Below, piece by piece: positions 1-5,451 of a stretch of 8,682 nt of DNA. This DNA is from an uncultured Eubacteriales bacterium (GTDB lineage: Bacteria; Bacillota; Clostridia; Peptostreptococcales; Anaerovoracaceae). The stretch spans positions 1-8,682 of the forward strand of contig CADBSL010000116.1 in assembly GCA_902797345.1 (NCBI GenBank). The letters run 5' to 3'. The translations under genes and the position numbers were made by a program. The notes under the pieces are model-generated. The model did no database searches and had not been told where the DNA came from. It saw only the letters and a program-made list of their open reading frames with translations. Numbering within the stretch: position 1 is the stretch's first letter; every line of letters begins with the position of its first letter.

Positions 1-123
1 GGGGAAAACCGCTATGCGGCCCTGAAGATCACCTTCCCGGAGAATGCGAAAAAACTGTTCAAGCAAGCCAGCGAAGAGGCCCTGGAACGTTACGAAGCGT
101 TCAAACGGCAGGAACTGGAATAG
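1..123 (+). CDS. C-terminal end of probable pyruvate:ferredoxin (flavodoxin) oxidoreductase, 5'-truncated
   Basis: Reading frame 1 is open from the first base and ends in TAG at 121-123, giving the last 40 residues of a protein. The segment begins GENRYAALKITFPENAKKLF and continues as a charged helix ending RYEAFKRQELE. As I recall it, this matches the C-terminal signature of single-chain pyruvate:ferredoxin oxidoreductases (PFOR/NifJ): a 'RYAxLK...PE.A..LF..A...A..RY' helix after the last domain. That enzyme oxidatively decarboxylates pyruvate with CoA to acetyl-CoA, CO2 and reduced ferredoxin in the cytoplasm. No cofactor-binding domain lies in the window, so the call rests on the tail alone. 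It suits the neighbourhood, which holds another 2-oxoacid:ferredoxin oxidoreductase and phosphotransacetylase. A terminator follows 21 bases after the stop. Confidence 0.6.
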   Translation, partial: GENRYAALKITFPENAKKLFKQASEEALERYEAFKRQELE

Positions 124-144
124 AAAGACATTGAATAAACACGA

Positions 145-174
145 AAAAAACCAGGCACCAACGCCTGGTTTTTT
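145..174. terminator. Bidirectional intrinsic terminator between convergent genes
   Basis: A perfect stem CCAGGC (151-156) / GCCTGG (163-168) encloses a six-base loop. It is flanked by an A-run (144-150) on the left and a T-run (169-174) on the right, so the stem can extend through A:T pairs. The T-run follows the hairpin on the plus strand and the A-run gives a U-tract on the minus strand. It can therefore stop both the upstream plus-strand gene and the convergent membrane-protein gene, whose stop codon lies 36 bases away. Confidence 0.9.
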
Positions 175-210
175 CTTTATTCTCAGGTTTGAAGACGGCA
201 TCTTTGGTTT

Positions 211-963
211 TTATCTGATCCCGTGTTCATGCATGGCCGGGTCCTTTAAAAGTGGTCCCTTGATCTTGCAGATCTTGTCCGTACAGTTCTTGCACTGGAG
301 GACCGTATTGGTCCGGAACCAGAACCGCTGAGGGTATTTCCACCATACATATTCCCATCTCACCACTACGATCAAGGACAAAAGAACCAGACTCCAGGAG
401 AAAAAGCTGGGGATGAAAACCAGCGGTGAAAACATCATCGCGTGATCCCAGTTGAAGATCCGGCAGTTGACGCAGCACTTGTTCTTCATCATCCAGGATT
501 GGAACGGACACCAGAAGACCACACAGATCAGGTCGCTGATGTAGAAGAACAGAGTGATCAGAAACAGCATCCTTCGGTCGATGATCCGTCCGAAATACAG
601 CATCCCGATCAATGCCACCAGCAAAAGCCAGGATCCCAGGACCTTCCAGGCCCCCAGGTTGCTGAGCTGGATGAATCGGTTCATTTCCCCCGGCCTGTAG
701 GGCTCATTGGCCGGGAAAAAGTTCATATTGTAGTACTTCAAACTACCCATGGTGAGGGATTTTGAGTGGTTCGGGATCAGCTGATAGAGCATCCCCACCA
801 CCAGCGCCATCCACAGCGCATAGAGCAGCAGCAATTCCCTGTGCAGCTCCCTGCCATAGATCATTTCCAACCATTTTGAATGAAATACGTATATATATAC
901 TCCTGTCAAAAATACCAGAATCCGGAGTACCAGCTTAGTTTGATATTTTTGAATCATTTGCAT
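211..963 (-). CDS. Uncharacterised polytopic membrane protein with two cysteine clusters
   Basis: This 250-residue protein has unknown function. About five hydrophobic stretches are visible, at roughly residues 11-27, 44-63, 107-124, 132-151 and 178-201, separated by basic or aromatic loops. Eight cysteines occur, and seven lie in two regions: C152, C163, C164 and C167 in the loop after the fourth hydrophobic stretch (WCPF...KCCVNCRIFNWDHAMMF), and C224, C227 and C232 in the soluble C-terminal tail (CX2CX4C). C147 sits inside a membrane stretch. The pattern could bind a metal or iron-sulfur cluster, but no known redox family is recognised. I have the impression that similar proteins occur in other Clostridia; this was not checked. 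The ATG at 961-963 is preceded by GGGAGG (971-976, minus strand) with 7-base spacing, better than the internal ATG two codons later. It has its own promoter and a terminator, so it is probably monocistronic. Confidence 0.85.
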   Translation of the reverse strand: MQMIQKYQTKLVLRILVFLTGVYIYVFHSKWLEMIYGRELHRELLLLYALWMALVVGMLYQLIPNHSKSLTMGSLKYYNMNFFPANEPYRPGEMNRFIQLSNLGAWKVLGSWLLLVALIGMLYFGRIIDRRMLFLITLFFYISDLICVVFWCPFQSWMMKNKCCVNCRIFNWDHAMMFSPLVFIPSFFSWSLVLLSLIVVVRWEYVWWKYPQRFWFRTNTVLQCKNCTDKICKIKGPLLKDPAMHEHGIR

Positions 964-1010
964 GGGGTTACCTCCCTGAAATCGTTCGCAGAAATAATAA
1001 CCTTACCTAT

Positions 1011-1038
1011 ATTATAAATCCATGGTTTCAGATTTCAA
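1011..1038 (-). promoter_or_regulatory. Sigma-A-type promoter of the membrane-protein gene
   Basis: Read on the minus strand, TTGAAA (1033-1038) and a perfect TATAAT (1011-1016) are separated by 16 bases. Transcription would start near 1004, leaving a leader of about 40 bases before the ATG at 963. An imperfect inverted repeat (1008-1042) covers both elements and could be an operator. Confidence 0.7.
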
Positions 1039-1059
1039 TATAATCGGAGGAAACTTTTG

Positions 1060-1088
1060 TGTGATTTCTCCCAAAGAAAGAGTATAAT
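1060..1088 (+). promoter_or_regulatory. Probable promoter of the 98-residue protein gene
   Basis: A perfect TATAAT lies at 1083-1088 on the plus strand, 37 bases before the ATG at 1126. The expected -35 position (about 1060-1065) matches TTGACA poorly, so the promoter may be weak or activator-dependent. With a start site near 1095, a TTG codon at 1057 that would extend the gene upstream is not transcribed and is excluded as the start. Confidence 0.55.
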
Positions 1089-1113
1089 AGAAGCAGAAAA
1101 TGAAAATGGAATC

Positions 1114-1119
1114 AGGAGG
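1114..1119 (+). promoter_or_regulatory. Ribosome binding site deciding the start at 1126
   Basis: A perfect AGGAGG lies six bases before the ATG at 1126. No comparable site precedes the in-frame TTG at 1057. Confidence 0.85.
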
Positions 1120-1125
1120 ATTTCG

Positions 1126-1422
1126 ATGAAAAAAATCAAATTGGTCATGGAAAAGCCTTTTCCCACGAATGTAGACATTTCCATCATCGATGTCACGGAG
1201 GGAAAGGAAAAACGCCGGGGAGGCCTGACAGCGGAATACGCCAAGATCGACCTGAAGCCGATCCTGGATCGGGGCGGCAGCCTGGAGGATGCGTTGAAGG
1301 AGTATGAAGACTGGATCGATCGTACTCTTCGCCGGCATTTGCTGGACGAGTGCGAGATCGTTGAGGGAAAAGACGAATTGATCCGGATCATCCGGGACCG
1401 GATCGAAAAGTACTTCAGGTAA
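1126..1422 (+). CDS. Uncharacterised small cytoplasmic protein
   Basis: This 98-residue protein belongs to no family I recognise. It has no signal peptide and no membrane segment. The N-terminal half (to about residue 45) looks beta-rich, with hydrophobic runs such as VDISIIDV and a basic turn KEKRRGG. The C-terminal half is charged and probably helical: LEDALKEYEDWIDRTLRRHL, then ELIRIIRDRIEKYF. There is a single cysteine, within LLDECEIVEG. The ATG at 1126 is chosen for its perfect AGGAGG and its position downstream of a TATAAT. A second promoter starts at its stop codon, so the next genes can be expressed independently, although no terminator separates them. A function cannot be given. Confidence 0.75.
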   Translation: MKKIKLVMEKPFPTNVDISIIDVTEGKEKRRGGLTAEYAKIDLKPILDRGGSLEDALKEYEDWIDRTLRRHLLDECEIVEGKDELIRIIRDRIEKYFR

Positions 1423-1451
1423 TTGAATGATCCATTGATCTGTAGTATAAT
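1423..1451 (+). promoter_or_regulatory. Promoter for the cysteine-rich gene and iorAB
   Basis: TTGAAT (1423-1428) and a perfect TATAAT (1446-1451) are separated by 17 bases. The -35 hexamer begins at the base after the upstream stop codon. The start site would lie near 1458, giving a leader of about 27 bases before the ATG at 1485. Confidence 0.7.
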
Positions 1452-1484
1452 GATATGATTGAATAAATAAGGAGAAGTTGAGTT

Positions 1485-1766
1485 ATGGGTAAGATCAATT
1501 TTGCATATAAGGATTTTTCCATCTTCCTCACCACATACACCTGTACCAATGAAGAAGTGGATGAGGAGTTTTTCCAGGAGTGTATGAACATTCCTCAGAC
1601 ACCGAGAGCGATCTGCGAACCGATGGGGAAGAAAGCCCTTTGCGAGCAGTGCGAGCATTTCGGTCGGAGAGCAGAGTATATTTCCAAACGGACCGGAGAG
1701 CATAGCATCCGGGAACAGAACGGCGTTGGCAAGGACATTGCCGCCGAACCGGAAGAGGAATTATAG
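1485..1766 (+). CDS. Uncharacterised small cysteine-rich protein upstream of iorA
   Basis: This 93-residue protein has unknown function and no signal peptide or convincing membrane segment. Five cysteines occur (C20, C33, C44, C53, C56). The last two form CEQCEH, with H58 as another possible ligand, which suggests a small metal-binding or redox-active domain. The C-terminal 20 residues or so are charged and probably disordered, ending EPEEEL. The start is supported by AAGGAGA, whose GGAG core lies ten bases upstream, slightly far. It sits 18 bases before iorA with no terminator and follows a good promoter, so it is probably the first gene of an iorAB operon. A role in maturing, protecting or accepting electrons from the iron-sulfur enzyme is a guess from position only. 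Confidence 0.75.
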   Translation: MGKINFAYKDFSIFLTTYTCTNEEVDEEFFQECMNIPQTPRAICEPMGKKALCEQCEHFGRRAEYISKRTGEHSIREQNGVGKDIAAEPEEEL

Positions 1767-1784
1767 AAAGGCAGGTTTTTGTAA

Positions 1785-3560
1785 ATGAAGTTATTGATGA
1801 CCGGGAACGAAGCGGCTGCGAGAGGTGCGTACGAAGCAGGCGTTGTATTTGCTTCTGCGTATCCGGGGACTCCCAGTACCGAGATCATGGAGAACCTGGC
1901 GGGGCAGTACCGCGATGAGGTTTATGCGGAGTGGGCTCCCAACGAAAAGGTCGCGGTAGAGGCGGCCATTGGTGCGGCGATCGCCGGTGGAAGAGCTTTG
2001 GCCACCATGAAACACGTGGGGGTCAATGTGGCGGCAGACCCGCTGATGACCTTCGGCTATACCGGAACGACCGCCGGATTCGTTCTTGTTTCAGCGGATG
2101 ATCCGGGAATGCATAGTTCCCAGAACGAACAGGATAACCGTTACTACGCGAAATTCGCCAAGATCCCGATGTTGGAACCTTCCAACAGCCAGGAGGCCAA
2201 GGACTTTATGCCCATCGCCTATGAGCTCAGTGAAAAGTGGAATACACCGGTATTCTTCCGGATGACGACTCGGGTGTGCCACAGCAAGAGTCTGGTGGAA
2301 TTCGGGGAACGCAAAGAAGCAGAGCACATCAAATACGTCAAAGATATCAAACGATATGTGGCCACACCGGCCCACGCAAAACCCATGCGGGAAAAGGTGG
2401 AGGAGAGACTGAAGATCATGACGGATTTCTCCAACACTACCGAATTGAATCAGGCGGAATACAATGGCACGAAGGTCGGCGTCATCAGCGCCGGCGTGGC
2501 GTACCAATATGCGAGAGAAGTCTTCGGGGAAGAAGCTTCCTATCTGAAACTGGGATTCACCCACCCTATGCCCATCGACAAGATCCGGGAGTTTGCTTCT
2601 AAAGTAGACAAACTCTACGTGGTGGAAGAACTGGAACCCTATATGGAAGAGCAGATCCGGGCTGCCGGCATCGACTGTATCGGCAAGGCTGTGATCCCCA
2701 ATATGGGAGAACTGGATACCGACCGGGTACGGCTGGGCGTTTACGGGAAGGAAAACCCCTCCCTTACGTCCGACATCAAAGCCGCGGACCGTCCCCCGAC
2801 ACTGTGCGCGGGCTGTCCCCACAGAGGATTCTTCTATTCTCTGTCCAGAAGAAAGAACGTCATGGTCACCGGCGACATCGGCTGCTACACCTTAGGGAAC
2901 GCGGAACCCCTGTTCGCCATCGATACGACCATTTGCATGGGCGCCAGCATCAGCTCCGGCCACGGCGCTTCCAAAGTATTTGAGCGCTCCGAACCGGACA
3001 TGAAAGTGGTTTCCGTCATCGGCGACTCCACCTTCTTCCACTCCGGCGTCACCAGTTTGATGGACATCGCCTACAACGGCGGCAGCAGCGTGGCTGTGAT
3101 CTTAGACAATCGCATCACCGGTATGACGGGGCACCAGCAAAACCCCGGCTCCGGCTACACCCTGATGGGAGACCCGGCTCCGGAAGTGGATATCCCGGCG
3201 TTGTGCGTGGCGATGGGGATCAAAAAAGAAAACATCCACATCGTGAATCCCAACAATCTGGCGGAAAATGATGCGGCACTGGATGCGGCACTGGCCTGCA
3301 AAGAGCCGTCCGTGATCATCACAAAATGGCCCTGCGTGCTGAAGAAGCCCTCCCGGGAAGACCGGGAACGGTTCGACCTGAGCAAAAAGGTCTGCAAGGT
3401 GGATCCGGAAATCTGCGTAAACTGCGGGAAGTGCATCGGCACCGGCTGTCCGGCGTTATATGCCAAGGACGGCAAAGTGGAGATCGACGGGTCCTGCACC
3501 GGCTGCGGCGTTTGCATGCAGGTATGTCCCTTCGGCGCGATCGAAAAGGTGGGTGAATGA
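1785..3560 (+). CDS. iorA: Indolepyruvate:ferredoxin oxidoreductase, alpha subunit
   Basis: IorA with IorB converts aryl-pyruvates (indolepyruvate, phenylpyruvate, hydroxyphenylpyruvate) plus CoA to aryl-acetyl-CoA, CO2 and reduced ferredoxin, the oxidative step of aromatic amino acid fermentation in the cytoplasm. The 591-residue length is usual for the family. The N-terminus (GNEAAARGAYEAGVVFASAYPGTPSTE) is the family's pyrimidine-binding domain. The thiamine-diphosphate domain follows, with CAGCPHRG near 343-350, GDIGCYTLG, then GDSTFFHSG from G413 to DN at 441-442; GDS replaces the common GDG, as is typical of IorA. Two 4Fe-4S motifs end the protein: C544, C547, C550, C555-P, with the CX2CX2CX4CP spacing typical of this subunit, then C571, C574, C577, C581-P. 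The ATG at 1785 has only a weak ribosome site (GCAGG, nine bases away), so coupling to the upstream gene is possible. The exact 2-oxoacid preference cannot be read from sequence. Confidence 0.95.
   Translation: MKLLMTGNEAAARGAYEAGVVFASAYPGTPSTEIMENLAGQYRDEVYAEWAPNEKVAVEAAIGAAIAGGRALATMKHVGVNVAADPLMTFGYTGTTAGFVLVSADDPGMHSSQNEQDNRYYAKFAKIPMLEPSNSQEAKDFMPIAYELSEKWNTPVFFRMTTRVCHSKSLVEFGERKEAEHIKYVKDIKRYVATPAHAKPMREKVEERLKIMTDFSNTTELNQAEYNGTKVGVISAGVAYQYAREVFGEEASYLKLGFTHPMPIDKIREFASKVDKLYVVEELEPYMEEQIRAAGIDCIGKAVIPNMGELDTDRVRLGVYGKENPSLTSDIKAADRPPTLCAGCPHRGFFYSLSRRKNVMVTGDIGCYTLGNAEPLFAIDTTICMGASISSGHGASKVFERSEPDMKVVSVIGDSTFFHSGVTSLMDIAYNGGSSVAVILDNRITGMTGHQQNPGSGYTLMGDPAPEVDIPALCVAMGIKKENIHIVNPNNLAENDAALDAALACKEPSVIITKWPCVLKKPSREDRERFDLSKKVCKVDPEICVNCGKCIGTGCPALYAKDGKVEIDGSCTGCGVCMQVCPFGAIEKVGE
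3270..3293 (+). repeat. Perfect 12-bp tandem duplication inside iorA
   Basis: GATGCGGCACTG occurs twice in direct succession and encodes DAAL-DAAL. It is in frame and lies in the linker between the thiamine-binding core and the iron-sulfur domain. It looks like a small slippage duplication with little effect. Confidence 0.8.
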
Positions 3561-3561
3561 T

Positions 3562-4137
3562 ATGGCAGAGATCAAGAATATATTACTGGTTGGCGTCGGC
3601 GGTCAGGGAACCATCCTGGCCAGCAAGATCCTCTCGACCGCATTGGTAGAGGCCGGTTATGATGTAAAAATGAGCGAAGTCCATGGTATGGCCCAGCGGG
3701 GCGGCAGCGTGACCACCCAGATCCGCTACGGGGAGAAGGTCTTCTCGCCCATCATCGGCAAGGGAGAAGCGGATGTCATGGTTTGCTTTGAAAAGATGGA
3801 AGCACTGCGGTGGCTGGAATTCGTCAAACCCGATGCCCGGATCGTCATCAACGATTTTGAGATCCCATCGGCACCGATTCTGGTGGGGAAGGAACCCTAT
3901 CCGGAAGGGATCATCGAAGATCTTTCCGGGAAAACCGAAGTATCTGTATTCAAGGCTGCGGATATCGCGAAGGAACTGGGGAACCCCAAAGCCATGAATA
4001 TCGTTCTCCTGGGTGCACTGGTCAAAGCCATGGGCATCGAAGATATGGATTGGGACAGATACATCTCCATGAACGTGAAAAAAGGATTTGAAGAGCTGAA
4101 CATCAAGGCCTTCCGGGCCGGGATGGCGGCGATATAG
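3562..4137 (+). CDS. iorB: Indolepyruvate:ferredoxin oxidoreductase, beta subunit
   Basis: This 191-residue protein is the gamma-type (catalytic domain III) subunit that pairs with IorA. The N-terminal LLVGVGGQGTILASKIL (from about residue 8) and MSEVHGMAQRGGSV (37-50) are family signatures and form part of the CoA/oxoacid site. The length matches other IorB proteins. The ATG at 3562 is one base after the iorA stop, and AGGTGG (3547-3552) lies inside the end of iorA, so the two genes are translationally coupled. A longer in-frame reading from 3460 would overlap the iron-sulfur coding region of iorA and is rejected. The stop lies just before the pta promoter; no terminator is seen between them, so some read-through into pta is likely. 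Confidence 0.95.
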   Translation: MAEIKNILLVGVGGQGTILASKILSTALVEAGYDVKMSEVHGMAQRGGSVTTQIRYGEKVFSPIIGKGEADVMVCFEKMEALRWLEFVKPDARIVINDFEIPSAPILVGKEPYPEGIIEDLSGKTEVSVFKAADIAKELGNPKAMNIVLLGALVKAMGIEDMDWDRYISMNVKKGFEELNIKAFRAGMAAI

Positions 4138-4140
4138 TTC

Positions 4141-4169
4141 TTGAAACTTGAAAATGGATAATATATAAT
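4141..4169 (+). promoter_or_regulatory. Strong promoter and leader of pta
   Basis: TTGAAA (4141-4146) and a perfect TATAAT (4164-4169) are separated by 17 bases. The predicted transcript starts near 4176 and has a leader of about 64 bases. The leader contains only a weak possible hairpin (GCCG 4182-4185 / CGGC 4195-4198) and a perfect AGGAGG (4225-4230) nine bases before the ATG. No known riboswitch was recognised. Confidence 0.8.
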
Positions 4170-4239
4170 GGAAAGGTAGGGGCCGACCGAAAAACGGCTC
4201 TGGAGATAGAGATAATTTTTATCGAGGAGGAGATATATT

Positions 4240-5244
4240 ATGGATTTCTTAAAGAAAATGAAGGAAACTGCTAAGCAGGACATGAAGACCATCGTACTGC
4301 CGGAAGGTTCTGAACCGAGAACAGTCAAAGCTGTTGGTACGATCCTGCAGGAAGGTTTTGCGAACATCGTTCTTCTGGGCAAAGAAGAAGAGATTCTGGC
4401 TCAGGCAAAGGAACAGGGCGTGGACATCAGCGGTGCAAAGATCGTTGATCCTGAAACCAGTGCAGATTTCGAAGCTTATGCAAACAACTTCTATGAAATG
4501 AGAAAGAAAAAGGGCATGACTCCGGAAGAAGCAAAGAAGATGATGGCAAATCCGCTGTACTTTGGTGTAATGATGGTAGAAGTTGGCGCTGCTGACGGTA
4601 TGGTATCCGGCGCGATCAACTCCACAGCCAACACCCTCCGTCCGGCTCTGCAGATCTTAAAAACTGCTCCGGATGCTAAGCTGGTTTCCTCTTTCATGCT
4701 GGAACTGGTTCCGAACTGCGAATATGGCGAAGACGGCGTGTTCATGTTTGCTGACATCAGCTTAGAGCAGGATCCGGATGCTGAAAAACTGTCCGAGATC
4801 GCTCTGATGACTGCGAAGTCCTTCAAGACATTAGTAGGCGCAGAACCGAAGGTTGCTATGCTGTCCTATTCCACATATGGCTCTGCAAAACACGACCTGG
4901 TCACAAAGGTTCAGGAAGCTACCAAGCTGGCGAAGGAAAAGGCTCCGGATCTGGCTCTGGACGGCGAACTGCAGCTTGACGCAGCGATCGTTCCTTCCGT
5001 TGGTAAGCAGAAGGCTCCGGAAAGCAAGGTTGCAGGCAGTGCAAACGTGCTGATCTTCCCGGATCTGAACGCTGGCAACATCGGATACAAACTGGTACAG
5101 AGACTGGCTAAGGCTGAAGCTTACGGCCCGATCCTCCAGGGGATCAAGAAACCTGTAAACGACCTCTCCAGAGGCTGCTTATGGGAAGATATCGTAGGCG
5201 TTGTTGCGATCACAGCTGTACAGGCTCAGAACCAGGGAAAATAA
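4240..5244 (+). CDS. pta: Phosphate acetyltransferase (phosphotransacetylase)
   Basis: Pta interconverts acetyl-CoA plus phosphate and acetyl phosphate plus CoA, feeding acetate kinase for substrate-level ATP synthesis. The 334-residue protein is the short single-domain form. Family features are IVLPEGSEPRTVKA at the N-terminus, GAADGMVSGAINSTANTLRP (about 118-138), SYSTYGSA, and near the end DGELQLDAAIVPSVGKQKAP followed by NVLIFPDLNAGNIGYKLVQR. Phosphotransbutyrylase is the related alternative, but these blocks fit Pta better. Codon use differs from the neighbours: I count 16 proline codons, 13 CCG, 3 CCT and no CCC, and five arginines, four AGA and one CGT with no CGG. This bias, the near-consensus promoter and AGGAGG indicate high expression. 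Acetate kinase is not in the window. A strong terminator follows. Confidence 0.97.
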   Translation: MDFLKKMKETAKQDMKTIVLPEGSEPRTVKAVGTILQEGFANIVLLGKEEEILAQAKEQGVDISGAKIVDPETSADFEAYANNFYEMRKKKGMTPEEAKKMMANPLYFGVMMVEVGAADGMVSGAINSTANTLRPALQILKTAPDAKLVSSFMLELVPNCEYGEDGVFMFADISLEQDPDAEKLSEIALMTAKSFKTLVGAEPKVAMLSYSTYGSAKHDLVTKVQEATKLAKEKAPDLALDGELQLDAAIVPSVGKQKAPESKVAGSANVLIFPDLNAGNIGYKLVQRLAKAEAYGPILQGIKKPVNDLSRGCLWEDIVGVVAITAVQAQNQGK

Positions 5245-5274
5245 TTTTTCACTGAATAATCTCATAGCATACAG

Positions 5275-5313
5275 ACCCCTTTGGCCAAATGGCTGAAGGG
5301 GTTTTGTTATTTT
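5275..5313 (+). terminator. Intrinsic terminator of pta
   Basis: The stem ACCCCTT (5275-5281) / AAGGGGT (5296-5302) continues inward through two wobble pairs to GCC (5284-5286) / GGC (5291-5293), with an AAAT loop. It is followed by TTTTGTTATTTTT. The stem begins 30 bases after the pta stop codon. Confidence 0.9.
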
Positions 5314-5349
5314 TATAACATCTCGGTTGGCATTTTATACGGTGTTTGG

Positions 5350-5381
5350 TTGGGCTAAGCCCCGGGATCTTCGGGTATAAT
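5350..5381 (+). promoter_or_regulatory. Probable promoter of the FAD oxidoreductase gene
   Basis: A perfect TATAAT lies at 5376-5381. The candidate -35 is poor: TTGGGC at 5350 is 20 bases away, too far for a normal spacer. The start site would be near 5388 with a leader of about 64 bases. The upstream in-frame ATG at 5380 overlaps the -10 element, so it cannot be the translation start. A GC-rich partial dyad (CCCG 5361-5364 / CGGG 5372-5375) lies in the spacer and might bind a regulator. The rest of the 207-base gap after pta shows nothing recognised. Confidence 0.5.
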
Positions 5382-5451
5382 GACCGTAACATCAGGGACG
5401 AGGCATAACAAACGCTATAGGGGGACGAACAATCGACCAGAGGTGATAAGA

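Noticed and set aside
442..765. Plus-strand open frame of 107 codons
   Set aside because: It is antisense to the membrane-protein gene, lacks a ribosome site and is rich in Pro, His, Gln and Asp, typical of the reverse of a membrane protein.
1057..1125. TTG start extending the 98-residue protein by 23 residues
   Set aside because: It lies upstream of the predicted transcription start and has no ribosome site, whereas the ATG at 1126 has a perfect AGGAGG.
1035..1703. Minus-strand open frame of 222 codons
   Set aside because: It runs antisense across two plus-strand genes that have good ribosome sites and promoters, and its translation shows no family motif.
2091..2822. Minus-strand open frame of 243 codons inside iorA
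   Set aside because: It is fully antisense to a confidently identified enzyme; the translation is rich in His, Phe and Arg as expected from a shadow frame.
4182..4198. Hairpin in the pta leader as terminator or attenuator
   Set aside because: The stem is only four base pairs with no T-run after it, too weak to call.
5388..5445. Possible guanidine-II (mini-ykkC) riboswitch from two GGGACGA sequences
   Set aside because: The bases after each ACGA are not complementary to those before it, so neither required hairpin can form.
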